A stretch of 64,000 nucleotides of DNA from Amycolatopsis xylanica. Lineage in GTDB: Bacteria; Actinomycetota; Actinomycetes; Mycobacteriales; Pseudonocardiaceae. Both the position numbers and the translations under genes were made by a program. The stretch covers positions 124,001-188,000 of the forward strand of contig NZ_FNON01000002.1 of the NCBI RefSeq assembly GCF_900107045.1. Direction: 5' to 3'. This document shows, in pieces, positions 35,019 to 43,501 of the stretch. How positions within the stretch are numbered: position 1 is the first letter of the stretch; each line of letters starts with the position of its first letter. The notes under the pieces were generated by a model. The model saw nothing but the letters and a program-made list of their open reading frames with translations. It was not told where the DNA came from and made no database searches.

Positions 35019-35476
35019 GGCTGTGCGGGCATGATCGGTTCAGCACCGCTCGGTCCGCTCACCCATCCCAGCGCTCCATCTCATCAGATTCGGTGGTCCA
35101 TGCCTGATCGCAGGTGCAGAGGGTAGCGAACGAACAGGTCAGATGTAACCCTTCCGGCGGCTGGCGGCTCTAAGCCCGGTTCTGTCTCGTTGTCAATCAT
35201 GGGACGTTTGACACATTCCCGCAGAGTGACACGGTCAGTGAGGCCTCCGACCTGCTGATCTTCCCGATCAGGTGACATCGGCCACGCAGAGGGAAGTTTC
35301 AAACACCCATTGTAGGGCAGTGGGTTAGGTCTCTACAGTGGCCGCGTGACTCACGCCGACCATGCACCCATGGGCGCGCGCACGCATGAGGGGGACCACA
35401 CCCAATCCATCCGGGTCCGCGGCGCCGACGCATCCTTTGGGGGCGAATCGCGACCTGATTCTGCTAGGAGCTGGCT
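35019..35476. promoter_or_regulatory. Divergent regulatory region between NIT kinase and ABC operon
   Basis: 458 nt without a gene. For the plus strand, TTGTAG (35310-35315), an 18 nt spacer and TACAGT (35334-35339) form a plausible sigma-70-type promoter, leaving a leader of about 130 nt before the lipoprotein. On the minus strand TTGACA sits at 35191-35196 with only a poor -10. No strong inverted repeat is obvious by eye. Confidence 0.4.
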
Positions 35477-36493
35477 TTGCTTCGACATGCCATGAGCACT
35501 TCCCGGGGGTACAGACGACGCGCGGCGCTCGGTCTGGCACTCACCGCTCTGGTGACCGTCACCGGCTGCAGCGCACTAGGTGGTTCCGACAGCTCGTCGT
35601 CGTCGGGCGGCGGTGGCCTGGAAAAGCCGAAGATCAAGGTCACGGCGATGCCGACCATCGACATGGCTCCGTTCCACCTCGCCGTGAAGAACGGCTACTT
35701 CAAGGAGCAGGGCCTCGAGGTCGAGGTCGTCGACGTGCCCAGCGGCCAGGCTTCGCTGACGAAGCTGATCGCGGGCGAGGTCGACATCGCCTACGGCAGC
35801 TACACGCCGTTCTTCCTGGCGAAGAGCAAGGGCGCGGCCGACATCAAGTTCGTCGCCGACGCCTCCTCCGCGGCGCCGAAGAGCACGCTGGTCGTCGCGA
35901 TGCCGAACAGCCAGGTCAAGAGCGTCAAGGACCTCGCTGGCAAGAGGATCGCCATCACCGGTGAGAACACCATCTGCGACACGCTGACCAAGTCCGTCAT
36001 GAAGGACAACATGGTCGATTCCAGCGGGGTCAAGTGGGTCCCGATGCCGTTCCCGCAGATCGCCGCCTCGCTCCAGCGCGGTGACGTCGACGCCGGCTTC
36101 CTGACCGAGCCGTACATCACCGCCGCCGCCAAGCAGGTCGGTGCGGTGCCGGTGGTCGACACCGCGACCGGCGCGACGGCCGACTTCCCGACCGCGGGTT
36201 ACGGCTCGCTGGCGAAGTTCACCGACGGCAACCCGAAGACGGTGGCCGCGTTCCAGAAGGCCATGCAGAAGGCCACGAAGGAAGCGGCCGACCGGTCGAA
36301 GATCGAGCCGCTGATGGTCGAGTTCGCCAAGATCGACCAGGACACGGCCGCGCTGACCACGCTGCTGACCTTCCAGTCCGCTTTGGACGCCCGGCGCCTG
36401 CAGCGGGTCCCCGACCTGCTGAAGGACCAGGGCACGATCACCGCGCGCATCGACGTGAACACGATGATCGCCCCGCAGGCGAGCATTTCCTGA
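35477..36493 (+). CDS. SsuA/TauA-type substrate-binding lipoprotein 1
   Basis: 338 residues from TTG 35477, which has AGGAG 6 nt upstream; ATG 35492 is the alternative but is 21 nt from that site. Signal peptide and lipobox VTVTGC. The periplasmic-binding fold of the NMT1/SsuA family shows IDMAPFHLAVKNGYFKEQGL, a GQASLTKLIAGEVDIAYGS ligand-binding segment, and GDVDAGFLTEPYIT. It binds a small ligand (aliphatic sulfonate, nitrate, pyrimidine or similar) outside the cell. It is followed by a terminator, then a second binding protein and the transporter genes. Confidence 0.9.
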   Translation: MLRHAMSTSRGYRRRAALGLALTALVTVTGCSALGGSDSSSSSGGGGLEKPKIKVTAMPTIDMAPFHLAVKNGYFKEQGLEVEVVDVPSGQASLTKLIAGEVDIAYGSYTPFFLAKSKGAADIKFVADASSAAPKSTLVVAMPNSQVKSVKDLAGKRIAITGENTICDTLTKSVMKDNMVDSSGVKWVPMPFPQIAASLQRGDVDAGFLTEPYITAAAKQVGAVPVVDTATGATADFPTAGYGSLAKFTDGNPKTVAAFQKAMQKATKEAADRSKIEPLMVEFAKIDQDTAALTTLLTFQSALDARRLQRVPDLLKDQGTITARIDVNTMIAPQASIS

Positions 36494-36499
36494 CCGGGG

Positions 36500-36532
36500 A
36501 AGGCCGCCTCGCCCGCTGGGTGGGGCGGCCTT
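36500..36532 (+). terminator. Intra-operon hairpin with U-tract
   Basis: AAGGCCGCC (36500-36508) pairs with GGCGGCCTT (36524-36532), followed by TTCCG within a TTTT run. It lies 6 nt after lipoprotein 1, so part of the transcript should stop before lipoprotein 2. Confidence 0.7.
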
Positions 36533-36557
36533 TTCCGTTGTGGTGAAGGGATCCGCT

Positions 36558-37526
36558 GTGTTCAGACGTGCCGTACTCGCACTGGCGCTGTCGGCGGCGC
36601 TCACCGGATGCGGCGCGCTGGGCGGTTCCGGCACCGGCCCGGCGCCTTCGGGCGGCACGGTCGAGAAGCCGAAGATCAAGGTCGCGCTCATTTCCACGAT
36701 CGATCTCGCCCCGCTGCACCTGGCGAACAAGAAGGGTTACTTCAAGGAAGAAGGCCTCGAACTCGAGATCACCACGGCGCCGAGCAGCCAGGCCACCCTC
36801 GCCTCGCTGATCAGCGGTCAGGCCGACTTCGCGTTCGCCAGCTATGTGCCGTTCTTCGTGGCACAGGACAAGAAGGCGGCCGACATCAAGATCGTCGCCG
36901 ACTCGGTGTCCGCGAGCCCGCGCAGCAACATGATCGTCACCAAGCCGGGTTCGGCCGTGAAGTCGGTGCGCGACCTCGCGGGCAAGAAGATCGGCGTCTC
37001 GGCGCTCAACACCGCCTCGCACATCATGTCGATGGCGGCGATGAAGGCCGAGGGCGTCGACCAGAGTGCGGTGAAGTGGACGCCGATCCCCTTCCCCGAC
37101 ATGGCCGCGGCGCTGAGCCGCGGTGACGTCGACGCCGCCTACCTGCCCGAACCGTTCATCACCCAGGCGGCCAAGACGATCGGCGCCGTGCCGGTCGCCG
37201 ACGTGGCCACCGGTCCGACCGAGGACTTCCCGATCGCGGGCTACGGCGCGCTGGCGAAGTTCACGGCGGACAACCCGAAGACCGTGACCGCTTTCCAGCG
37301 CGCCATGAAGAAGGCGACCGACGAATCGGCCGACCGCGCGGCCATCCAGCCGTACGTGGTCGAATTCGGCAAGGTCGACCAGGACACGGCCGCGCTGGTC
37401 ACCCTGCCCCACTTCCATTCCACCTTGGACGCTCGGCGGCTGCAGCGGGTACCCGACCAGCTGCTCGAGTTCCACGTCATCGGCCAGCGGATCGACGCCG
37501 GTCCGATGCTCGCTCCACAGGGATAA
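36558..37526 (+). CDS. SsuA/TauA-type substrate-binding lipoprotein 2
   Basis: 322 residues from GTG 36558, with AAGGGA 6 nt upstream; GTG 36540 is in frame but has no spacing to an RBS. Lipobox AALTGC. It is a paralogue of lipoprotein 1: IDLAPLHLANKKGYFKEEGL, SSQATLASLISGQADFAF, GDVDAAYLPEPFIT and the shared C-terminal DARRLQRVPD. It probably serves the permease-ATPase genes directly downstream, with which it overlaps or abuts. Confidence 0.9.
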   Translation: MFRRAVLALALSAALTGCGALGGSGTGPAPSGGTVEKPKIKVALISTIDLAPLHLANKKGYFKEEGLELEITTAPSSQATLASLISGQADFAFASYVPFFVAQDKKAADIKIVADSVSASPRSNMIVTKPGSAVKSVRDLAGKKIGVSALNTASHIMSMAAMKAEGVDQSAVKWTPIPFPDMAAALSRGDVDAAYLPEPFITQAAKTIGAVPVADVATGPTEDFPIAGYGALAKFTADNPKTVTAFQRAMKKATDESADRAAIQPYVVEFGKVDQDTAALVTLPHFHSTLDARRLQRVPDQLLEFHVIGQRIDAGPMLAPQG

Positions 37527-37527
37527 C

Positions 37528-38298
37528 GTGACAAGACTTCTGCGCAACCTGACCGGCCTGCTCGTGTTCTTCCTGCTGTGGGAGGGCTTCGTACGGGCCG
37601 GGTTCGTGAACGCGCTCTTCCTGCCCCCGCCGACCATCGTGTTCGCCAGGCTCTTCGAGCTGCTCGGCGACCCCGTGTTCCTCGGCCACGTCATCGCCAG
37701 CGCGCTGGCCTGGCTGATCGCGATGGCCATCACGATCGCGATCGCCGTGCCTGCCGGGCTGCTGCTCGGCAGCGTCAAGTGGCTGCGCGACTCGACCAAG
37801 GTGCTCGTCGAACTGCTACGCCCGATCCCGTCGGTCGCGCTGATCCCGTTGGTGCTGCTGGTGATCGGCGGCGGCCCGGAAGCGAAGATCACGCTCGCCG
37901 TGTACGCCTCGGTGTGGCCGATCCTGTTCAACACCATCTACGCGATGTCCGAAATAGACCCGGTGCTCACCGAGACGGCCCGCTCGTACGGGACGTCCAA
38001 GACCCGGATGCTGAGCTCGGTCGCGCTGCCGCACGCGGCGCCGTTCATCTTCACCGGCATCCGCATGTCGTCGGCGATCGCGCTGATCCTCGTGGTGAGC
38101 ACCGAGTTCCTGGCAGGCGCCAGCAAGGGCATCGGCCAGTTCCTGGTCGGCGCCAGCGAAGGCTCCGGCCGGATGGACCTGGTGCTCGCCGGGACCGTCG
38201 TCGCCGGGCTGCTGGGTTACCTGAGCAACGAAGGGCTCGAACGACTCGGGCGCAGGCTGTTCCGCTGGAGCACGGTCGACCGGGAGGCGGTCAAGTGA
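37528..38298 (+). CDS. ABC transporter permease, SsuC/TauC type (first)
   Basis: 256 residues from GTG 37528, 1 nt after lipoprotein 2. Six membrane segments. The EAA-loop region is ETARSYGTSKTRMLSSVALPHAAPFI, as in nitrate/sulfonate/taurine permeases (BPD_transp_1). It is one half of the membrane channel. It overlaps the second permease by 4 nt (GTGA). Confidence 0.9.
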   Translation: MTRLLRNLTGLLVFFLLWEGFVRAGFVNALFLPPPTIVFARLFELLGDPVFLGHVIASALAWLIAMAITIAIAVPAGLLLGSVKWLRDSTKVLVELLRPIPSVALIPLVLLVIGGGPEAKITLAVYASVWPILFNTIYAMSEIDPVLTETARSYGTSKTRMLSSVALPHAAPFIFTGIRMSSAIALILVVSTEFLAGASKGIGQFLVGASEGSGRMDLVLAGTVVAGLLGYLSNEGLERLGRRLFRWSTVDREAVK

Positions 38299-39107
38299 GC
38301 GTCGCCACGAGTGTCCGAAAAGGACTGAGCGGGTTCACCCGCTATTGGCTGCTGTTCCTCTGCCTGATCGCGCTCTGGGAGGTCGTGACCAGGATCGCGG
38401 GCGACCTGTTCTTCCCGCCGCCCAGCGAGATCGCGGCGAGCGCGGCGAAACTGTGGTTCACCGGGCCCGCGTCGCACCTGTTCCTCACGGACGCGGTGTT
38501 CGACCAGATCGTGCCCAGCTTGGTCCGCATGCTCAGCGGCTGGCTGATCGCGGTCGTGCTCGGCATCGCGCTCGGCACGGCGCTCGGCCGGTCACGCACC
38601 GGCATGGACTACGTCGGCCCGCTGTTCGCGTTCTTCCGCGCGATCCCGCCGCCCGCGCTGATCCCGGTGTTCTGGGTGCTGTTCCACATCGGGCCCGGCA
38701 TGCAGATCGCCGCGATCATCTTCGGCTCGATCTGGCCGGTGCTGCTCAACACGGTCGACGGCGTCCGCTCGGTCGATCCGGTCAAGCAGGAGACCGCGCG
38801 CTCGTTCCGCACCCCGAAGGCCTACTGGATCACGATGGTCGTGCTGCCCGCGGCGCTGCCGAAGATCTTCGCCGGGCTCCGGCTGAGCCTGTCGGTTTCC
38901 CTGATCCTGATGGTGGTTTCGGAACTTTTCGGTTCCTATGACGGGATCGGCTATTCATTGCTGTCCGCGCAGCGCTCGTACGAGCTCACGACCATGTGGG
39001 CATGGATCGTGCTGCTCGGCGTGCTCGGTTACGGACTGAACTCACTGCTCCTGATGGTCGAACACCGCGTGCTGGCCTGGCAGCCCGCGCGAGCCTCGAA
39101 GGGTTGA
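38295..39107 (+). CDS. ABC transporter permease, SsuC/TauC type (second)
   Basis: 270 residues from GTG 38295. Six membrane segments; EAA region ETARSFRTPKAYWITMVVLPAALPKI. It is clearly a paralogue of the preceding permease, so the transporter is probably a heterodimer, while SsuC and TauC systems usually use one permease. The ATPase gene follows 4 nt later. Confidence 0.9.
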   Translation: MSVATSVRKGLSGFTRYWLLFLCLIALWEVVTRIAGDLFFPPPSEIAASAAKLWFTGPASHLFLTDAVFDQIVPSLVRMLSGWLIAVVLGIALGTALGRSRTGMDYVGPLFAFFRAIPPPALIPVFWVLFHIGPGMQIAAIIFGSIWPVLLNTVDGVRSVDPVKQETARSFRTPKAYWITMVVLPAALPKIFAGLRLSLSVSLILMVVSELFGSYDGIGYSLLSAQRSYELTTMWAWIVLLGVLGYGLNSLLLMVEHRVLAWQPARASKG

Positions 39108-39111
39108 TCAG

Positions 39112-39960
39112 ATGACGAACATGCTCGAGGTGACCGGCCTCAACCACAGCTACGGCACGCACGTGGCCGTCTCCGACCTGTCGTTCACGGTGGAGGCCGG
39201 GCAGCTGGCCTGCATCGTCGGCCCCTCCGGCTGCGGCAAGTCGACGCTGCTCCGGTGTATCGCGGGCCTGATCCCGCCGACGTCGGGCACGGTCAAGCTC
39301 CACGACGACAAGGTCAACGGCGTCCCCGACGACCTCGCGGTCGTCTTCCAGGATTACAGCCGCTCGCTGTTCCCCTGGCTGACCGTCGCCAAGAACGTCG
39401 AGTTCCCCTTGCGCTGGGGCGGTTTGAGCAAGTCCGACCGCCGCAAGCGCGCTTTGGAGGCACTGGACTCGGTCGGCCTGTCCGGCGTCGGCTCGAAGTT
39501 CCCGTGGCAGCTGTCCGGCGGCATGCAGCAGCGCGTGTCGATCGCCCGCGCCTTGGCTTCACGCCCGGCGTTGCTGCTGATGGACGAGCCGTTCGCGTCC
39601 GTCGACGCGCAGACCCGCTTCGAGCTGGAGGACCTCACCCGGCGCGTCCAGCGCGAGCAGGGCAGCACGATCCTGGTGGTCACGCACGACATCGACGAAA
39701 GCGTCTACCTGGGCGACCGGGTCTTGGTGCTGTCGAAGTCCCCGGCGTCGATCGTCGCGGACCTCCCGGTCCCGCTGCCGGCCGACCGCGACCAGATCAC
39801 GACCCGCGAATCGGCCGAGTTCGTGTCCCTGCGCGGCGAAGTCGCCCGGCTCCTGCACGGCTCGACCCCGGAAGCGGAGACCGCGGCCGCCGACGCGGCC
39901 GAGTGGGACCTGGCCGAGAGCGGTGCCGAAGCCTCCCCCAAAGCCCGCCAAGACTCCTAA
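39112..39960 (+). CDS. ABC transporter ATP-binding protein, SsuB/TauB type
   Basis: 282 residues: Walker A GPSGCGKST, Q-loop FQDYSRSLFPWLTV, signature LSGGMQQR, Walker B LLLMDEPFASVD, switch His VVTHD. The C-terminal 40 residues are Glu/Ala-rich and not part of the core. It drives the two permeases upstream. It converges with the flavin enzyme gene, with palindrome copy 4 between the stops. Confidence 0.92.
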   Translation: MTNMLEVTGLNHSYGTHVAVSDLSFTVEAGQLACIVGPSGCGKSTLLRCIAGLIPPTSGTVKLHDDKVNGVPDDLAVVFQDYSRSLFPWLTVAKNVEFPLRWGGLSKSDRRKRALEALDSVGLSGVGSKFPWQLSGGMQQRVSIARALASRPALLLMDEPFASVDAQTRFELEDLTRRVQREQGSTILVVTHDIDESVYLGDRVLVLSKSPASIVADLPVPLPADRDQITTRESAEFVSLRGEVARLLHGSTPEAETAAADAAEWDLAESGAEASPKARQDS

Positions 39961-39974
39961 GGACTCGCCCAGGG

Positions 39975-40018
39975 TCGTGAGTGTTCCGACCGGTTCTAAC
40001 CGGCCGGAACACTCACGA
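39975..40018. repeat. Dispersed palindrome copy 4
   Basis: Arms 39975-39995 and 39998-40018 around CT, with one mismatch (CCGACCGG against CCGGCCGG). It lies between the convergent ATPase and flavin enzyme stops, 14 nt and 3 nt away. Confidence 0.8.
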
Positions 40019-40021
40019 GGG

Positions 40022-41200
40022 TTATGAGGTGGGGAGCGTCGGGACGCCGAGGACCGAGGCGCCGATCAGCTTGCGGGCGGCCAGGTTGCCCATCGGCATG
40101 AACGTCGACGCCTGCACGTCGCGCCACATCCGCTCGAACGGCAAGGCCTTCGTGTAGGACGCGCCGCCGATGACGTCGACCAAGCGCTGCAACACCTTCA
40201 CGGCGTTGTTGCTGGCCACGTACTTGACGAGACCGCAGCGCGCGACGCCTTCCTGCACGTCGCCGCCGAACAGGCGTCCGCTGGAGACCTCGTCGACGTG
40301 GCGGTGGATGAGCGCGCGGGAGCTCTCGACCAGGATCTGGCACTCGCCGATCACGTCCTGCAGCACCGGGTCCTCGGTCTTGCCGCGCTTGACGAGGCTG
40401 CGGACCGTCCAGTCGAGCGCGCCGGCCGCGATTCCCGTGTAGACGGCCGCGAAGGCAGGCATCGCCCAAGCCCACACGGTTTCCAGTACGCGGGCGTCGA
40501 AGTGGCCGACCGGGAGCGAGTGGACCACGCGGTCGTCGGAGACGAAGACGCCGTCCAGCTCGAGGTCGTTGCTCTGGGTTCCGCGCATGCCCATCGTGTT
40601 CCACGTCTTGTGGATCGTCACGCCCGGCTGGTCCAGCGCGATCTGGCACAGCAGGAGCCGCGGACCGCCCTCGGCGTCCTCGAAACGGGCCGTTGTGGAG
40701 CAATGGGTGGCGACGGATGTGTTGGTGGCGAAGCTCTTCCGCCCGGTCAGCACGAAGCCGCCGTCGACCTTCTCGGCGCGGGTGAGCGCGTCGGTCATGT
40801 CGTTGCGCAGGCCCATCTCACTGGTCACCGACGCCCACACGAGACCGCCCTCGGCGGCCTGGCGCAGCAGGGCCTCCAAGCGCGGGTTCTGGGTGCGGCG
40901 CCACACGTTCGCCCACTGGCCCAGCGGCGAAATGTGCATGGTGACGGCCAGCGCGGTCGCGCCGTCGCCCATCGCGAGGCGTTCCAGCACGGGGAGGATC
41001 TCGGCGAGGCCCGCGCCGAAGCCGCCGAGTTCCTTGGGCACCGAAAGGCGCAGGAAGCCGGCCTCCGCGAGGTCGTCGTAGTTGGCGAAGGGAAACGTGT
41101 TCTCGCGGTCGTGCTCGGCGGCACGCTCGGCGAACACGTCCGCGAGCTTGCCCGCGCGGTCGACCAGTTCTCGCTGTTCAGCACTCAGGAGGGGTTGCAC
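40022..41200 (-). CDS. Acyl-CoA-dehydrogenase-fold flavoprotein
   Basis: 392 residues in the acyl-CoA dehydrogenase superfamily: N-terminal helical domain (LVDRAGKLADVFAERAAEHD), middle beta domain with ASVTSEMGLRNDM, TGRKSFATN and MGMRGTQSNDLELDGVFV, and C-terminal helical bundle. It may be a true dehydrogenase or a flavin-dependent monooxygenase of the SfnB/DszC type, which share this fold and act on organosulfur or amine substrates. It lies 6 nt downstream of the ThDP enzyme, so they form an operon, opposite the sulfonate-type transporter. The substrate is not determined. Confidence 0.85.
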   Translation of the reverse strand: MQPLLSAEQRELVDRAGKLADVFAERAAEHDRENTFPFANYDDLAEAGFLRLSVPKELGGFGAGLAEILPVLERLAMGDGATALAVTMHISPLGQWANVWRRTQNPRLEALLRQAAEGGLVWASVTSEMGLRNDMTDALTRAEKVDGGFVLTGRKSFATNTSVATHCSTTARFEDAEGGPRLLLCQIALDQPGVTIHKTWNTMGMRGTQSNDLELDGVFVSDDRVVHSLPVGHFDARVLETVWAWAMPAFAAVYTGIAAGALDWTVRSLVKRGKTEDPVLQDVIGECQILVESSRALIHRHVDEVSSGRLFGGDVQEGVARCGLVKYVASNNAVKVLQRLVDVIGGASYTKALPFERMWRDVQASTFMPMGNLAARKLIGASVLGVPTLPTS

Positions 41201-41206
41201 ACAACC

Positions 41207-42787
41207 TCAATACAGGGCAACCGGATTCGGGTCAACGCGCACGTGCAGCAAGTTCGGCCGATCATCGGCGAGCGCCGAGGACAGGGCCGTTTTCAGCTCT
41301 TCGGGCCGTTCGACATGACGGGCCGCCAGTCCGAGGCTGCCCGCCAGCGCCGTGAAGTCGATCCCGCCGAGATCGACGCCGGGCACCTTCTCCCCGCCGC
41401 TCGCCTCGCCAAGGATGCGCACCGCCGCGTACTGGTAGTTGTCCAGGATGACGAACGTGACCGGCGTGTTCTCCCGCGCCGCCGTCCACAGTGCCTGGAC
41501 GCAGTACATGCTCGACCCGTCGCCGATGACCGCGACGACCTTGCGCTCCGGCCGCGCCATCGCCGCGCCCACCGCCGCGGGCAGGCCATATCCCAGTGTG
41601 CCACTGGCCACCGTCAAAAACCCGGTGTCGGTGGACCTGATCGGCAGCTGGGCCTGCAACGCCGGCCGGTGACTCGGCGTCTCTTCGACGACGATCGCGT
41701 TGTCCGGCAACAGTTCCGACAGCGTCGCGTACAGGAAATCGGCCGAGATCAGGCTCCCCTGCACCGGCCGTGGACGCTCCAGCGAAGCGGGCAACGGCCG
41801 CGAGGACTGCTTGACAAGCCCAGTCAAAGCCCGGATCGCCAGCTGCGAAGTCGCCCGGATGCCGACGCCTTCGGCCGCGCGGGCGAGGATCTGCTCGTCG
41901 TCGCTGATCACGTAGAGCGGCGGCAGCGGCGTCGCCGATTCGCCCCGGTACACGTGATAGGTGAACGCCGGCGCGCCCAGCACCACGACGAGGTCGTAGG
42001 CGGACAGCGCCGAAGCGACCTTCCCCCGCTCCGGCTGCAGGAAGCCGCGGAACAACCGGTGGTCTTCCGGGAACGAACAGCGCGCGGACATCGGGCTCGC
42101 CCAGACGTCGGCGCGCAGCCGCTCGGCGAGCGCGACGAAGTCGGGGACCGCGCCGTCGTGGTCGATCGCGGGCCCGGCGACGAGCGCGGGCCGCTCGGCC
42201 GCGTCGAGCGCGACGGCGAGTTCGGCGAGCACCTCGGGATCCGGCGCGAAACCGGCGATCCGCGGCCGCGTCGCCACGGCCTTGTCCGCCTCGGCGTCCC
42301 AGTCGTCGAGTGGCACCGAAAGGAAGACCGGGCCTTGCGGCGCTTGCGTCGCCACGTGATAGGCCCTGGCTATCGCCGCCGGGACATCCTCGGCGCGCGC
42401 GGGCTCGCAGCTCCATTTGACGTACGGCTTGGGGAACGACGCCGCGTCGGTCGCGCCGAGGAACGGCTCGTCCGGCAACAGCGACCTGGTCTGCTGACCG
42501 GCCAGGATGATCAGCGGCGTGCGGTTGCGGAACGCGGTGAAGATGTGCCCGGCCGCGTGCCCGACGCCACCGGCCGAATGCAGGTTGACCAGCACCGGCT
42601 TGCGGCTCGCCTGCGCGTACCCGTCGGCGATCGCGACCACCGACGATTCCTGTAGCGCCAGCACGTAGTGGAAGTCGCTGGGCCAGTCGGTGAGGAAGGC
42701 GACCTCGGTGGTGCCGGGGTTGCCGAACACCGTGGTGAGGCCGAGTTCTCGGAGCAGGTCGCGGGTGACGTCACGCACAGTCGTCAT
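41207..42787 (-). CDS. Benzoylformate decarboxylase-like ThDP enzyme
   Basis: 526 residues from ATG 42787 (an ATG 9 nt upstream is in frame). Similar along its length to P. putida MdlC: FGNPGTTEVAFL, ALQESSVVAIADGYAQASRKP, NLHSAGG with the catalytic His, APAFTYHVY with the second His, and the ThDP-binding GDGS ... NN-like segment (GDGSSMYCVQALW ... LDNYQ). The active-site Ser26 of MdlC is Thr here. It should decarboxylate a 2-keto acid, possibly aromatic. The flavoprotein gene is its downstream partner. No mandelate dehydrogenase or racemase is nearby. Confidence 0.87.
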   Translation of the reverse strand: MTTVRDVTRDLLRELGLTTVFGNPGTTEVAFLTDWPSDFHYVLALQESSVVAIADGYAQASRKPVLVNLHSAGGVGHAAGHIFTAFRNRTPLIILAGQQTRSLLPDEPFLGATDAASFPKPYVKWSCEPARAEDVPAAIARAYHVATQAPQGPVFLSVPLDDWDAEADKAVATRPRIAGFAPDPEVLAELAVALDAAERPALVAGPAIDHDGAVPDFVALAERLRADVWASPMSARCSFPEDHRLFRGFLQPERGKVASALSAYDLVVVLGAPAFTYHVYRGESATPLPPLYVISDDEQILARAAEGVGIRATSQLAIRALTGLVKQSSRPLPASLERPRPVQGSLISADFLYATLSELLPDNAIVVEETPSHRPALQAQLPIRSTDTGFLTVASGTLGYGLPAAVGAAMARPERKVVAVIGDGSSMYCVQALWTAARENTPVTFVILDNYQYAAVRILGEASGGEKVPGVDLGGIDFTALAGSLGLAARHVERPEELKTALSSALADDRPNLLHVRVDPNPVALY

Positions 42788-42820
42788 GCCACCCATTCTA
42801 GTGGCAAAACGGCTGCCCGA

Positions 42821-43486
42821 TCAGTCCTTGACGAGCGCCGCCCACGCACGGACCGCGTCAACGTCCAAAGAGGACGACCAGCCCGCCGGCCGTACCGCGC
42901 TGCCGACATGGAACGCGGACACGCCGTCCGCGCGCAGCCCGGCCACCTGCTCGCTCCGCAGTCCGCCGCCGACGAGCAGGTCTGGACCACTGCGCTTGGC
43001 GAACTCGCGCAGCACCGGCAGCCCGGCGGCGACGCCGTCCGGGTGCCCGGCCGCGAGCACCGTGTCGCAGCCGAGCGCCGAAAGCTGGTCGTAGGCGCGC
43101 AGCTGGTTGCGCGCGCGATCGATGGCGCGGTGGAACGTCCATCGCAGACCCTGGAGGTCTTCGGCGAGCAGACGGCACGCCACGGCGTCGATCTCGTTGT
43201 CGGGCGTCAGGAAGCCGAACACGAACTCGCGCGCGCCGAGATCGACCAGCCGCGCGGCGTCCGCGCGCAGCTTGTGCAGATCGCCGGTCGCGAAGGAACC
43301 GTTGTCCCGCAACATGACCCGCACCGGAAGGTCGGTCGCGCCGAGCACGTCACGCACGACATCCGGCGGCGGCGTGAGCCCGTCGAGCGCCATGTCCGCG
43401 ACCAGTTCGAGCCGGTCCGCACCACCCGCCTGCGCGATTTCGGCGTCGGCCGCGTCGAGTGCGATGACTTCTAGCAGGCCCGTCAT
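42821..43486 (-). CDS. cutC: CutC family protein
   Basis: 221 residues, TIM-barrel CutC fold: LEVIALDAADAEIAQAGGADRLEL at the start, VMLRDNGSF, FGFLTPDNEID, TFHRAIDRA and GGGLRSEQV. E. coli CutC was linked to copper tolerance, though that role is disputed. The gene stands between the ThDP enzyme and the second NIT kinase on the same strand, 15 nt after the kinase stop, and may be co-transcribed with the kinase. Confidence 0.92.
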   Translation of the reverse strand: MTGLLEVIALDAADAEIAQAGGADRLELVADMALDGLTPPPDVVRDVLGATDLPVRVMLRDNGSFATGDLHKLRADAARLVDLGAREFVFGFLTPDNEIDAVACRLLAEDLQGLRWTFHRAIDRARNQLRAYDQLSALGCDTVLAAGHPDGVAAGLPVLREFAKRSGPDLLVGGGLRSEQVAGLRADGVSAFHVGSAVRPAGWSSSLDVDAVRAWAALVKD

Positions 43487-43501
43487 TGCCGTCCCTTGTC
43501 G

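Noticed and set aside
35168..35196. TTGACA-N17-TTAGAG as promoter for the first NIT kinase
   Set aside because: The -35 is perfect and spacing is right, but the -10 matches the consensus at only two positions, so it is not listed as a promoter.
40298..42655. 785-residue open frame on the plus strand
   Set aside because: Antisense shadow of the flavoprotein and MdlC-like genes, with Arg-rich low-complexity composition and no domain.
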